A stretch of 64,000 bases of DNA from Acidobacteriaceae bacterium KBS 146 (GCA_000688615.1 JHVA01000001.1:3162001-3226000), one strand, 5' to 3'. Numbered from the stretch's first letter, positions 7,796 through 17,972 are shown. Notes: generated from the letters alone by a model not told the origin. Translations and numbers: made by a program.

Positions 7796-8419
7796 GTGGG
7801 GTATTTGTTACCTGCCGAATATGTGGAGTACGGGCTCGGCGTCGAGACAAGCGACGACCTGGTTGCGACGGCCTCCGCGCTGATGGAGGGATACTGCAGG
7901 CGTCCCAGCCTGCTGGTGACGCAGTATGTGGAGCAATTGCGGCTGACTGCAGGGGCCCAGACGGTTCGGTTGAGCTATCGACCGCTCGCCGCAGCCGAAG
8001 GAGCCGTTTCCCCCTTAGTGCGCGTGAGGGTGCGATATGGAAGGCCGCGGCGCGGCGAGATGGTAGATCTGTATCGGGAGCAGGTCGCATACGCCTTCGC
8101 TGTTCCGGGAAGCTGGAGCGAACTTGATCCGGCTGGTGTGGATGTGAATCCCGCGACCGGGGAGCTGACTTTTCCGGTGAACTTTCTGGGACTTAACTAC
8201 AACGAGGCCGAAGTGACCTATACCTCTGGCCTGAGCGTGATTCCCGATGCAGTGAAGATTGCTTGCGCGCAGGTGGTGAAGAACGCGCAGACGATGCCCG
8301 CGATGAACGTGAAGCGCAGCCGCATCGACACGATGCAGCTGGAGTACTTCAGCGGTTCGTTGATCGATGACCAGGTGCAGAGCCTGCTTCGGCCTTACGT
8401 GGCGGAGAGGCTGGGGTGA
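7796..8419 (+). CDS. phage head-tail connector-like protein
   Basis: A 207-residue protein with a GTG start and strong AGGAGG. Short alpha-helical ends surround a beta-rich middle; the N-terminal pattern (LLPAEYVEYGLGVETSDDLVATASALMEGY) resembles gp6-type head completion proteins, which have a DDxL segment near the start. It sits right after the capsid gene, the expected place for a connector. The role is an inference from position and fold-like pattern. Confidence 0.5.
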   Translation: MGYLLPAEYVEYGLGVETSDDLVATASALMEGYCRRPSLLVTQYVEQLRLTAGAQTVRLSYRPLAAAEGAVSPLVRVRVRYGRPRRGEMVDLYREQVAYAFAVPGSWSELDPAGVDVNPATGELTFPVNFLGLNYNEAEVTYTSGLSVIPDAVKIACAQVVKNAQTMPAMNVKRSRIDTMQLEYFSGSLIDDQVQSLLRPYVAERLG

Positions 8420-8423
8420 CGGA

Positions 8424-8855
8424 ATGACCCAAGATGCAGAGAAATCCATTGGACTTCGCCGCGTGGCGGATGCTTTGCTGTGTGGCTCCGGTGCAGGTGG
8501 GGTAAAGCTGCGAATTCCCGCACCCGCGGTCGGAGGTGATTCGTCCGAACAGCTGGGGCTTGCGGTTCCACAGTTTCAGGACGTTGCAGTTTCGCCGGCG
8601 GTGTTTCGCAATGCGGCTGCAAAATCTGCGAGGGGCAAGGCGAGCGAGCGCGAGCTTATGATTTCCGCCACGGCGATCGAGGCGCTTACCAGCTCGGAGG
8701 GTTACGGCTCGGCCAATGCCCTGTTTGCCTCTGCGTTCGGTGTGCTGGTGGACGACGTGCTGCTGACGATCGTGTCGGCGACGGAGCTGGAGGCAGGGAG
8801 TGGGGTCTATGCCTATCGGCTTAGCCTGCGGGAGCCTATTGAGAACGCGCCTTAG
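8424..8855 (+). CDS. phage protein of unknown function
   Basis: A 143-residue protein beginning 5 bases after the previous stop. The composition is Ala, Gly, Ser and Val-rich with no motif I recognise. In canonical head-tail modules this slot often holds a head closure or minor tail protein, but nothing here proves it. The ATG at 8424 is preferred over an upstream start that would overlap the connector gene. Confidence 0.5.
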   Translation: MTQDAEKSIGLRRVADALLCGSGAGGVKLRIPAPAVGGDSSEQLGLAVPQFQDVAVSPAVFRNAAAKSARGKASERELMISATAIEALTSSEGYGSANALFASAFGVLVDDVLLTIVSATELEAGSGVYAYRLSLREPIENAP

Positions 8856-9004
8856 GTCCAGGTGAGATGCGGGGGATGCTTCGCGTGCACCTGCAATGAC
8901 CACCTCTGTTAAGGAATACGGCCAGTGTTCGGGCTGACCATGTTTAGAGCGGCATCGGTCTCAACCAGAACATGAAAAAACTTGTTACAGAAAGGGTTAC
9001 GTAT

Positions 9005-9502
9005 ATGCAGCGTGCAAAAGACACGTTCTATGTCGCGATCCGGGATCGTATCGCCGCGCTGAATCCGGCGCGTACGGTGCTGGTACGCGGCGTGGTACGG
9101 CCGGGAATTGTGGTTGAAGAAAATGAGCTAGCCGTGGAGTTTCCGCCGGTCAATGTCTTTCGGCTGCGATGGACGGAGCTGACGGCAAGCGTGCGAGAGG
9201 CCCTTCCTCTGGTAAAGATGCGATGCGAGATTCGCTACGCGACGGCAGGCAACAGCGGCAATGGCGGGATGGACCGCGGAAGACTTATGGCTGCGATGGA
9301 TGCGGAGCTGCTAGCGGCTTTGTCGACGGAACCACAGCGCGCGGTGAAGACGGATTATGCGGCAGCCGCAGGGCCACAGGTGGGTAGGTCCAACGTCTTC
9401 TGGGGAGAGGTTGCGTTCGCCACACTCGGGGTGGCAGGAGAACAGCTGGAGCGTACAGCGAGTGTTGATGTTTACAGCTACCAGGAAGCAGGTGAGCTAT
9501 GA
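9005..9502 (+). CDS. phage protein, possible tail terminator
   Basis: About 165 residues. The start at 9005 has GAAAGGG about 8 bases upstream; an earlier in-frame ATG at 8972 is possible. The product is a small mixed alpha/beta protein with no catalytic motif. Its ATGA overlap with the following tail-tube-like gene and its place downstream of the connector suggest a tail terminator or neck protein. Confidence 0.45.
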   Translation: MQRAKDTFYVAIRDRIAALNPARTVLVRGVVRPGIVVEENELAVEFPPVNVFRLRWTELTASVREALPLVKMRCEIRYATAGNSGNGGMDRGRLMAAMDAELLAALSTEPQRAVKTDYAAAAGPQVGRSNVFWGEVAFATLGVAGEQLERTASVDVYSYQEAGEL

Positions 9503-10458
9503 GCACGGGCAGCGGAACGACACCTGTGACACGGAGGGTGCGGGCTTACTTCGCGCCGGTGAACCGGGTCGCGGGTGCGCCAACGATCTTCGACGCCGCA
9601 CAGAACGGCGCGTTTGCGCTGGACACCCCGCCTTCGCCATGGGTGGACCTGGGGTGGTGCGAAGGTTTTCGGCGGAAGAATGCGGAGGGCTCGAAGAGCG
9701 GGATCGGTGCGCTGCGTACGAGCACACCGGCGATTGCGACCGGCCAGGTAAGGACGGAGATGGATGCGCTGGTTGAGGTTGAGTTTGCGAGTTGGGGGAA
9801 GTTACAGATGGCGTTGGCCGGTGGCTCGCAACAGATGAATCTGCTGGCAACGGCCAATGGAGCCGTCGCGAACGGGAGCGGCGGCACAGCTGCGGCCGCA
9901 ACGTCGTTGCAGGTTGGATCAACGGCATCGCTGCTTCAGGTGGGGGCAGCAGCGACGGGTTTCTCAGTTGGGGATCTCGTTGTGGTCGATGTGGACTACA
10001 CGGGACAGACGGGGTATGTCGGGAGCGGGGTGAGCGGAGCTTATGTGCGATCGGCCGGGGATGTAGCAGCAGACGCGAACTACGTCCGCCGGGTGTCGCT
10101 GAATGTGGGGAGGGTAGCTCAGGTGAAGGACGGGGGCCTTCAGCTTGAGACGGCGCTGGTGGCCGGAGTTCCCGCTGATGGCATGAAGGTGTGCAGGGTG
10201 TTGGGGTTTGTCGATCGAGAGGGAGGGACCTTCTTTCAGGAGTGGTCGGCACTGTTTGTCCTCGAGGGGGAACAAGGCGACAGGGTGATCTTCCACTATC
10301 CACGGTTGCAGACGACGCAGGAGGCGGCGGAGAGCACAGAGACGCTGACGGCTCCATTTGAGCGTCTCCGCCTGGCTGGATCCTTTCGCGCCCTGCCGGT
10401 AAACGATGCCAACGACGGAGAGAAGGTCCTTTGTTTTCGCAGCTACCTGCCTGCTTGA
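9499..10458 (+). CDS. major tail (tube)-like protein
   Basis: A 319-residue protein translationally coupled (ATGA) to the previous gene. It is beta-rich with Gly/Ala-rich linkers (GAVANGSGGTAAAATS) and a closing FRALPVNDANDGEKVLCFRSY segment. It occupies the place of a major tail protein after the tail terminator candidate. No tape-measure gene follows, which is unusual for a long-tailed phage; a short tail or a different structural role is possible. Confidence 0.5.
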   Translation: MSTGSGTTPVTRRVRAYFAPVNRVAGAPTIFDAAQNGAFALDTPPSPWVDLGWCEGFRRKNAEGSKSGIGALRTSTPAIATGQVRTEMDALVEVEFASWGKLQMALAGGSQQMNLLATANGAVANGSGGTAAAATSLQVGSTASLLQVGAAATGFSVGDLVVVDVDYTGQTGYVGSGVSGAYVRSAGDVAADANYVRRVSLNVGRVAQVKDGGLQLETALVAGVPADGMKVCRVLGFVDREGGTFFQEWSALFVLEGEQGDRVIFHYPRLQTTQEAAESTETLTAPFERLRLAGSFRALPVNDANDGEKVLCFRSYLPA

Positions 10459-10545
10459 GCGGGCAACGAGCTGCGAGTAGAGAACGCCAAAAGATCCATC
10501 GCCGGAGAGACGAGCGACGGTGGAGATAAAGAAAGAGAGCGAGCG

Positions 10546-13500
10546 ATGAGTTTGAGGCAGGGAGGATGGACCCTGGCAGCAGTGCTGCTGGCGATTCCGG
10601 CAGTCCTGGTGTTGTTTACGGCGACTGCGCTGGCCCAGGTTGTAACCACTGAAGTTACAGATACAATCTATCGTGCGGACGGCAAGCCTGCGGGAGGCAC
10701 GGTGCTGGTGAGCTGGTCCGCCTTCACCACGTCGAGCGGGCAGGCGGTAGCCAGCGGAAGTACTTCAGCGACGCTAGCGGCGGGTGTGCTGGATGTGCGC
10801 CTTACGCCGAATGCGGGCGCGACCCCAATCGGCAGCTATTACACAGCGGTGTATCACATGGATGACGGCAGTGTAAGCCGCGAGTACTGGGTGGTTCCGG
10901 TGAGTTCGACGCCGGTGCACATCAGCGCGATTCGCAGCACTGTGTTGCCGACCTCGATAGCGATGCAGACGGTGACGAAGAGCTACGTCGACACCGCCAT
11001 CGCAGCGGCGGTTGCCGGAGCCCCGATCGATTCTTCGAATCCGTATGTTCTTAAGGCTGGCGACACGATGACGGGATCGCTGGCGCTCGCCGGGGATCCG
11101 ACGGCACCGTCGCAGGCTGCGACGAAGAACTATGTGGATGTAAATGTGGCCGCGGTGACGAGCGGTCTCGCCCAGAAAGTTGCAACCTTTCCAGCGGGAA
11201 CGCAGACGATCGCTCAGCCTGTGGGGACACAGGTTTCAGTCAACCGGATGAATGGGTCTGCGTATGCCAGCCAGTTCCAGGACGCTCGCGGAGGAAATGG
11301 GATTGCCAACGCGTTGGCCGGACCAGACTGCACGGCGGGGTGCGAGGTGAAGGCGGAACGCAACTATGTTTCACCGGAGCTGTACACGTCTTCGCAGTGG
11401 AGTGATGGTACGCATGTGGAGGATCTTCGAGGTGGGCAACGGAGAGATACGTATCTCAACCCGGAGAATACGGTGGCTCCCGGCATCGAGGCGGGTCAGG
11501 TCATCAATGTCACGGCAACGCGGGACACTGCTGCGATCCATCAGGCAACGCGGACGCAGTCGCCTGCTTCGGTAGGGCTGGAGATCGACCATCAGGCCCT
11601 GGCGGGGGGATCGAATTCTTTCCCGCAGAACGTCGATCCGATTCTTCCCTACTTCAAGACCAACTACGCCGCGCTTTCGATCCGTGGTGTGTACAACACG
11701 CAGGGTCAGCATGTACTTACACCAAAGGACACCAATTGCTTTGGCGTCGGCGACTGTCTGATCGGGTCGCAGTTTCTTCGCGCTTCTGGCGGATTCCGCG
11801 ATAACGGAGACGAGGGCGCGCATCCTTTCGACCTGCAGATCAGCGAGGACTCCCGCGTCTTTACGGGAAGCTGCGGATCGGGCTGCACGACCGGTTCGAC
11901 CTCGGTGCAGCTTACCTCGATGGGTAACAATGGAACCCAGGGAGACGGGCGCTATCTGCTGAACACGAATCCCTCGAAGGTATTGAAGACGGGGGCGATT
12001 ACGGGACCGGGAGCGGCGGGACCAAATGCCTCGGCAGCCTTCAGCGGAACGAGCTTTGCGGTCAGCACCTTCTTTCAGACAGCAAGCACGATTCCATCGC
12101 AGACCCACGATATCGCTCCGGGCACGGTGACGGTGGCGATTGTGACGACGGGTCTGCCCACGGGCTTTTCGGCCAACACGGCCGCGGCACCGGCGCAGAG
12201 CGGGATTGCCTGCATGGCCGATCCTACGGTTGCCGCCAACGGAGTTGAGGGATTCGAGACAGCCCCTTACGTGGTCGTCGATGGCACGCATCTTCAGCTG
12301 ACGCTGAGGCGCGCCCATGCGGCCAATGCGACGGTTGCGATCGGCGGTCTCTGCGGATACGGCCTGGAGCAGACGGTCGATACCATCAATGGAATCCGGC
12401 AGGTGTTTCCCGTCATCGGATCCTATTCCGCGACGGGCCTCTATTATGCGGGAGGCTCCACACCGGTGGTAGGAGTAACGGGGCAGACGTCTGCGTTTGC
12501 CAACGTGTCGCTTGCAATCACGTCGGTGGTTCGCAGTGCAAATACGGTCACGTTGACAACCTCCGGCAATCTTCCGGCGGACGTCAACGGGTTGACCATG
12601 ACGGTGGGTGGAGTGACGGACAGCAGCTACAACGGAAGCTTTGTCGTCACTTCGACCGCGCCCAACAAGGTGACGTATACGCAGACCGGAGCGAACAGCA
12701 GCAGCAGCGGAGGAACGCTGGCGTTACTGACGGGTGGTTATGCACTGTATCCGATGGCCGAGGTGGTGAGCGTGATGAATCCGTCGACCAAACTGGTGGA
12801 TGGGCAGATGACGCTTGCACCGAATACGGTGGCATGGGAGCCGAACGATCCTGTGGAACAGCCGCACTACTACCAGGAGAAGGTGGCCGGCGACCTGGAG
12901 CTAGTGTCGCAGACCACTCCACGTCCGGCGGTGTATGTGCAGGCTGGTATGGTGTACGACGGCAACAACGGTCCAGGCCTGCGAGGATGGCTGATCAACA
13001 ACATCGCTCCCTTGTCGAACTACTACGGCAATGGAGGGACGCATCTGGTTCCGGATGCCGCGCTGGTGACGCAGGGAGCGTGGAAGCGCACGATGATCGC
13101 CGATGCCGGTGAGCAGAGCGTGTTTACGATTCACTGCAACCTGCATGGCTGCGGCAAGTGGAACTCTGCTTATAACCTCTTCGAGCTGGACTCGTCAGTC
13201 GGGACCGACACGATGAGCTTTACGCCGACGACGAGCGGTCTGAACCTGACGCTGCGAGGTTCGTCGTACAGCTTCACGCCACAGGGCTTTACCGCAGGCG
13301 TGGTGAACGCAACGACGGTGAACGCAACCACGTTGAATGGAACGATTGCGGCTTCACAGGTTCCGGTGTTCAAGGCATCGGGAGCAACGCATGCTCCGGG
13401 GGCGGTGCCTGATCCGGGCGCGACTGCGGGAACCACACGGTTTCTGCGCGAAGACGGGACGTGGGTGACTCCTTCGGGCAGCGTCTCGGGCTCAGGAGGA

Positions 13501-15135
13501 ACGGGCGCGACACTGACACCGAACGCGACTGCGGACTACAGCTTCATGCAGGGCACGGGAACCACGGTGACAGATGGTAGCGGCAATGGGAATGACGGAA
13601 CGCTTCTTGCGGGAACGCACGCTCCTGTGTGGGTACAGAACGGGTTGAGCTTCACCACGGCCAATCCTTATCAGGGCGTTACTTTGCCAGCGGCGTTGAA
13701 CAACACGAAAACGGTTGAGTTCGCGGTGTACGTCAATCCCTTCCCGGCGACGAATGGTTTGGCGCAAACGAACCAGTATCCTGCGTTTCTTACGAGCAGC
13801 CTGGGGTTAAGCGGTGTGAACCTGTTGCATTCGGGAGGTGCTCCGGGGGCTTTTATGGCGGGCATTCTTGCAGGCGGAGCCGCGAGGCTGAGCACGACGC
13901 AGTTATTCAGCGGCTTCCACGTGGTGACGTATGTACTGGGAACCGGCAGCGGAAATCTGGACCACCTTTACATTGATGGCGTTGAGTATCCGTACACAAC
14001 GCAGTCTTCGTCGTTCGGTTTGCAGACCAGCGGAAACTACTTCCTGAGCAGCGGAGGGGTTTCGCCGTATGCGCAGAGCGGTCTGCTGGGAACGATGTAT
14101 CGTGCCCGGTTCTTTTCGACGCAGCTGACTCCAGCGCAGATTCTGTCGGATTCGTTATCGTTGTCGAGCGAGGTGGCGGCGCGGGGTGTGGCGGTGGCTC
14201 CGCAGCAGGTGCTCAGCAGCACGCCGATGCTTCATATCATTGGCGACTCCATCTCGTGCTCTTGGAACGGATCGCAGTGCAGCGATGCTTACTCCTGGTC
14301 GTCGCAGCTTACGCTGCTGAATCAGCCAAGTTATACGCGAACCAACTGGGGCATCTATGGAGCGACGATCCAGGGGATTGAGGGCTCAGAGTCGAACCGT
14401 GTAGCGCGGCGCTGCAGCACCAATGGAGGTCAGGCGGTTGCGCTGATCGATGCCGGGATCAACGACCTGGTAAATACGCTTCCGTCACAGGTCTTTCAGT
14501 ATCTCATCGCTGAAGTTCAAACGCTGAAGCGGGCAGGATGCAGGGTCTTCGTGGGAACGATGCTGTCCGATGGGGGCACCAGCTCGGCTTCGGGGACGCC
14601 GACGATGGATGCGCAAAAGAACGCGTACGATGCGCTGATTCTGCAGCAGGCGAAGACTGCGGGAGCCGATGGAATCATCGATTTCGCAGCGAATCCGCAG
14701 CTTGGGGCCGATGGCGCGAATACGAATGCGAACTTCCTGACAGATCACACGCATCCGAGCGCGACGGGACAGCAGTTGATGGCCGCTGCGGCCAGCAATG
14801 CGCTGAACTACTACTTCGGATACAACGAGGTGAATCCGCACACGGTGACATCGCTGCCTTACAGCATGACGGCGGCGGATGGCGTTGTGTCGGTGGCGGG
14901 AGTAACGGGAGCCGGCAACCTTACCCTGCCGGACTGCACGGGGCAAAGCGGCGCGGTGTACCGCATCAGCAATCCTCAGTCGGCGTACGCGGTTTCGATA
15001 TCGCCGCTGAATGCAAATCAGCTGATCAACGGCATTGCGTTCGGGACTGCTGTAACGGTTCCGGCCAATGGATCGCTGACGTTGCGGGATGTTCCCAATC
15101 CGAAGAACGTGAGCGGTTGTCACTGGGAGATGTAG
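10546..15135 (+). CDS. tail-fibre-like protein with signal peptide, LamG and SGNH hydrolase domains
   Basis: A 1529-residue protein. Residues 1-31 look like a cleavable signal peptide (LLAIPAVLVLF...ALAQ). A tail-fibre repeat, GDTMTGSLALAGDPTAPSQA, lies at about 170-190. A long beta-rich region follows, then a LamG/concanavalin-like domain at about 995-1200, and an SGNH esterase domain at about 1228-1420 with IIGDSIS, DAGINDL and DHTHPS as the Ser, Asn/Gly and Asp/His blocks. It could bind and deacylate surface glycans. A signal peptide on a phage fibre is odd; it might be a secreted moron product. Confidence 0.65.
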   Translation: MSLRQGGWTLAAVLLAIPAVLVLFTATALAQVVTTEVTDTIYRADGKPAGGTVLVSWSAFTTSSGQAVASGSTSATLAAGVLDVRLTPNAGATPIGSYYTAVYHMDDGSVSREYWVVPVSSTPVHISAIRSTVLPTSIAMQTVTKSYVDTAIAAAVAGAPIDSSNPYVLKAGDTMTGSLALAGDPTAPSQAATKNYVDVNVAAVTSGLAQKVATFPAGTQTIAQPVGTQVSVNRMNGSAYASQFQDARGGNGIANALAGPDCTAGCEVKAERNYVSPELYTSSQWSDGTHVEDLRGGQRRDTYLNPENTVAPGIEAGQVINVTATRDTAAIHQATRTQSPASVGLEIDHQALAGGSNSFPQNVDPILPYFKTNYAALSIRGVYNTQGQHVLTPKDTNCFGVGDCLIGSQFLRASGGFRDNGDEGAHPFDLQISEDSRVFTGSCGSGCTTGSTSVQLTSMGNNGTQGDGRYLLNTNPSKVLKTGAITGPGAAGPNASAAFSGTSFAVSTFFQTASTIPSQTHDIAPGTVTVAIVTTGLPTGFSANTAAAPAQSGIACMADPTVAANGVEGFETAPYVVVDGTHLQLTLRRAHAANATVAIGGLCGYGLEQTVDTINGIRQVFPVIGSYSATGLYYAGGSTPVVGVTGQTSAFANVSLAITSVVRSANTVTLTTSGNLPADVNGLTMTVGGVTDSSYNGSFVVTSTAPNKVTYTQTGANSSSSGGTLALLTGGYALYPMAEVVSVMNPSTKLVDGQMTLAPNTVAWEPNDPVEQPHYYQEKVAGDLELVSQTTPRPAVYVQAGMVYDGNNGPGLRGWLINNIAPLSNYYGNGGTHLVPDAALVTQGAWKRTMIADAGEQSVFTIHCNLHGCGKWNSAYNLFELDSSVGTDTMSFTPTTSGLNLTLRGSSYSFTPQGFTAGVVNATTVNATTLNGTIAASQVPVFKASGATHAPGAVPDPGATAGTTRFLREDGTWVTPSGSVSGSGGTGATLTPNATADYSFMQGTGTTVTDGSGNGNDGTLLAGTHAPVWVQNGLSFTTANPYQGVTLPAALNNTKTVEFAVYVNPFPATNGLAQTNQYPAFLTSSLGLSGVNLLHSGGAPGAFMAGILAGGAARLSTTQLFSGFHVVTYVLGTGSGNLDHLYIDGVEYPYTTQSSSFGLQTSGNYFLSSGGVSPYAQSGLLGTMYRARFFSTQLTPAQILSDSLSLSSEVAARGVAVAPQQVLSSTPMLHIIGDSISCSWNGSQCSDAYSWSSQLTLLNQPSYTRTNWGIYGATIQGIEGSESNRVARRCSTNGGQAVALIDAGINDLVNTLPSQVFQYLIAEVQTLKRAGCRVFVGTMLSDGGTSSASGTPTMDAQKNAYDALILQQAKTAGADGIIDFAANPQLGADGANTNANFLTDHTHPSATGQQLMAAAASNALNYYFGYNEVNPHTVTSLPYSMTAADGVVSVAGVTGAGNLTLPDCTGQSGAVYRISNPQSAYAVSISPLNANQLINGIAFGTAVTVPANGSLTLRDVPNPKNVSGCHWEM

Positions 15136-15145
15136 CGGGTGGGCT

Positions 15146-15179
15146 GGCGGACGGGAGGTGATCCTGTCCGCCCTTTTTC
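15146..15179 (+). terminator. intrinsic terminator after the fibre gene
   Basis: GGCGGAC (15146-15152) pairs with GTCCGCC (15166-15172), followed by CTTTTTCT. The 15136-15321 gap otherwise holds a fragment related to the REP-like repeats (ctcggaatgacacc). Confidence 0.6.
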
Positions 15180-15321
15180 TGCGAAGGCGAGGATGAGTGA
15201 CACGGTTTGCTGGTTGGGCATTCAGGAGAGCTGTGATGCTTCGGGCGGTGGTGCAATGCGGGTTCCTGTGCTCGGAATGACACCTATAAAGCTAGGACGA
15301 GGCTTGATCTGAAGTGACACC

Positions 15322-16815
15322 TTGGCAGGTGCAAAGAAGAAACGGTGGGTGGAGATGATATGGGACGTGGATGGTTTGCTGGAGTTGGGCCGGGAGATTG
15401 AGGGGGATCCCGGTGCGATGATCGGGGCGGTGAAAGAGCATCTGAAGGTTCGGGACCGGCACGGCAGGGTGCGGCCTCTGGAGGCGAACGCAGCGCAGCG
15501 CGAGTTTGAGCGGCAGCGGAAGCAATGGAATATTGTGCTGAAGGCCCGGCAGATGGGCGTGACGACCTGGGTGGCGGCACGGATGTTTATGAAGACGATC
15601 ACGGCAAGGGGAGTGTTGACGGTGCAGGTGGCCCAGACACGCGAGGCAGCGGAGGGGATCTTCCGCATGGTGCAGCGCTTCTGGGAGCAGCTGCCGAAGG
15701 AGGCTCGCGAGGGTCCGTTACGGCGCAGCCGGGCGACCCTGGGGCATATGGCGTTTCCGGAGCTGGACAGCGAGTTTCGCATCCTGAGCGCGGGCGATGA
15801 AGGCGTAGGGCGCGGACTGTCGATTCAGAACCTGCATCTGAGCGAAGTCAGCCGTTGGCCAGGGGCCGCGCAGGAGACGCTGGCGGGTCTGCGTGCGGCG
15901 CTGTCGCCTTCGGGCGAGCTGGTGATGGAGTCGACGCCGAATGGAGCGTATGGCTGCTTTTATCACGAGTGGAATCAGGCACAGGAGAACGGAACGGCAC
16001 AGCACTTCTTCCCGTGGTGGATGGAGCCGGCATATGTAAGCGATACGGTTACAGATCCGACAGAAGAGGAGAGAGTGCTGATGCAGGCACACGGCCTGAC
16101 GGAGCAGCAGATCGGATTTCGCCGGATGCTGGAGGCGAGCTACCAGAAGCTGCGATCGCAGGAGTTCGCTGAGGATGCGGTGACATGCTTTCGCGCTACT
16201 GGAGACTGCTGCTTCGATGTGGACGCGATTGAAGATCGCCTTGCGGAGGCGCCTGCCGCTCTCACGAGCCGTCGTGGAGGCGCGCTGCAGCTGTGGCTGC
16301 CGCCGTTGCGGGGCAATCGCTATCTGGTCGCGGTGGATGCAGCCGGTGGAGGCTCCGACGGAGACTTTGCCGCTGTGCAGGTGATCGAGGTGAAGACGGG
16401 ACTGCAGTGCGCGGAGCTTCGCCAGCGGCTGAATCCGCTGGAGCTTGCGGAGGCGGCGGTCGAGCTGGCACGCGAGTATGGAGACGCGAAGATCGTGGTG
16501 GAGAGTAACAATCACGGCGCTGCGGTTCTGGCTTACCTGAGCAGCGTGCATCACTACGTTGATGTCTACGGCAAGGACGGAAAGGCCGGCTGGCTTACGA
16601 CGACAGGCAATAAGCCGGAGATGGTCGGGCGACTGGGAGCGTTGCTGGTTCAGTCGCCGGAGATGTTCTCCAGCGCGCGGCTGCTGCAGGAGTGCAGGAC
16701 GTTTCTCAACTGGCCGAATGGACGCACGGGGGCGGCATCCGGATCGCATGACGACTGCCTGATGGCGATGGCGATTGCGCAGTCGGTGCGGGCGGAGATG
16801 TTGACGCGGGCGTGA
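15322..16815 (+). CDS. large terminase subunit
   Basis: A 497-residue DNA packaging motor. The ATPase part has a Walker A variant (ARQMGVTTW, about 75-84) and a Walker B-like LHLSEVS. The C-terminal nuclease part has VAVDAAGGGSDGD, IVVESNNHGAA and GSHDDCLMAM, giving the expected acidic residues, so both activities look intact. A TTG at 15322 is the likely start; an ATG at 15355 is the alternative. No small terminase was recognised. It lies after the tail block rather than ahead of the capsid block. Confidence 0.85.
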   Translation: MAGAKKKRWVEMIWDVDGLLELGREIEGDPGAMIGAVKEHLKVRDRHGRVRPLEANAAQREFERQRKQWNIVLKARQMGVTTWVAARMFMKTITARGVLTVQVAQTREAAEGIFRMVQRFWEQLPKEAREGPLRRSRATLGHMAFPELDSEFRILSAGDEGVGRGLSIQNLHLSEVSRWPGAAQETLAGLRAALSPSGELVMESTPNGAYGCFYHEWNQAQENGTAQHFFPWWMEPAYVSDTVTDPTEEERVLMQAHGLTEQQIGFRRMLEASYQKLRSQEFAEDAVTCFRATGDCCFDVDAIEDRLAEAPAALTSRRGGALQLWLPPLRGNRYLVAVDAAGGGSDGDFAAVQVIEVKTGLQCAELRQRLNPLELAEAAVELAREYGDAKIVVESNNHGAAVLAYLSSVHHYVDVYGKDGKAGWLTTTGNKPEMVGRLGALLVQSPEMFSSARLLQECRTFLNWPNGRTGAASGSHDDCLMAMAIAQSVRAEMLTRA

Positions 16816-16916
16816 CGGGGATCGCTCGGAATGACACTTGAGGGAAAGGATCGAAGGGTTATCCTCGGAGGACACTTCCGCGGAGGGAGTCTGCGCGGGT
16901 GCCATGTCTCGTGTGG

Positions 16917-16953
16917 AGGGTGCGGGCTGATGGTCCGCACCCTGTATTCTTTT
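16917..16953 (+). terminator. hairpin plus T-rich tail before the HipA-like gene
   Basis: AGGGTGCGG (16917-16925) pairs with CCGCACCCT (16935-16943), loop of 9, followed by GTATTCTTTT. It ends 24 bases before the TTG start at 16977. Confidence 0.6.
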
Positions 16954-16976
16954 GGTTGCGAGAGGAAGGGTCAGAT

Positions 16977-17843
16977 TTGGCGGTTCTGGCGGTACAGGCG
17001 ATTCGACGGATGCGCGGTGGAGCGCAGAGCCAGCTGATGCTAGGGGCGGACAGCAAGCTGTGGGTGGTGAAGTTCCAGAACAATCCACAGCACCGCCGCG
17101 TGCTGGCCAACGAATTGATTGCGACGCGGCTGGCGGCGGCGGCCGGGTTGACCGTGCCGGTATGCGATGTGGTCGAGGTGACGGACTGGCTGGTGAAGAA
17201 CACCCTGGATATGACGGTCGAGCTTCCGCGCGGAGTTCGCGAGCGCTACAGTCCCGGGCTCCAGTTCGGGTCCCAGTTTGTCGGCGGACTGATGCCTGGT
17301 CAGGTGGTGGATTATCTGCCCGACCCGCAGCTGGACGAGGTGAAGAACCTGCGGGAGTTTGCCGGGATGCTGGTGATCGACAAGTGGACGGGCAACTGCA
17401 ACGGACGCCAGGCAGTCTTTGAGCGAAGGCCGAGGGAGCGCAGATACCGCGCTACGTTTATCGACCAGGGTTTCTGCTTCAACGCAGGCGAGTGGAACTT
17501 TCCGGACTCGCCGCTGCGAGGCGTGTATCAACGCAATCGCGTCTACGCTACCGTTACGGGCTGGAAGAGCTTTGAGCCGTGGCTGAGCAGGGTGGAGACG
17601 ATGGAGGCCCAGACGCTGTGGACGATCGCGGAGCAGGTTCCTCCGGAATGGTATGGCGGGGATACGGCGGTGCTGGAGCGGTTGACGGAGCAGATGCTTG
17701 GGCGGCGGGAGAGAGTACGCGAGCTGATTGCTTCGTTCCGCGACTCGAACCGCGAGCCTTTCCCGATGTGGGACAAGGTGACGAAGGTTGTCGTGCCGCG
17801 GCAGTTCGCAGAGGCGAGCGGTGCGGGAAGATTTGTAATGTAG
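16977..17843 (+). CDS. HipA-like kinase
   Basis: About 288 residues, resembling the compact HipA_2-type kinases. The likely ATP-binding Lys is K32 (LWVVKF), the catalytic loop DKWTGNCNGRQ lies at about 135-145, and a metal-binding IDQGFCF at about 162-168. I chose the TTG at 16977, with AGGAAGGG 6 bases upstream, over an upstream ATG inside the hairpin. It is followed by a DUF3037 gene, a common partner of this kinase type. It sits between terminase and portal genes as probable cargo. The Asn at the expected catalytic Asp region (NCN) deserves comparison; activity is uncertain. Confidence 0.75.
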   Translation: MAVLAVQAIRRMRGGAQSQLMLGADSKLWVVKFQNNPQHRRVLANELIATRLAAAAGLTVPVCDVVEVTDWLVKNTLDMTVELPRGVRERYSPGLQFGSQFVGGLMPGQVVDYLPDPQLDEVKNLREFAGMLVIDKWTGNCNGRQAVFERRPRERRYRATFIDQGFCFNAGEWNFPDSPLRGVYQRNRVYATVTGWKSFEPWLSRVETMEAQTLWTIAEQVPPEWYGGDTAVLERLTEQMLGRRERVRELIASFRDSNREPFPMWDKVTKVVVPRQFAEASGAGRFVM

Positions 17844-17972
17844 GCTGCAGGTTGTGCGGATTGCGGTGTGGGAGTGGTGCCAGCGCGAGCGATGCGGGGT
17901 TCTTCGTTCGCTCGGAAGGAGACTTCAAAAGGCAGACAGTCTGCAGCGGAACAGTGGTTTTCTGGAGGTTGA

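Noticed and set aside
15193-15312. A 39-codon open frame before terminase, as a possible small terminase
   Set aside because: It overlaps a REP-like fragment, is too short, and shows no helix-turn-helix; starting signals are weak.
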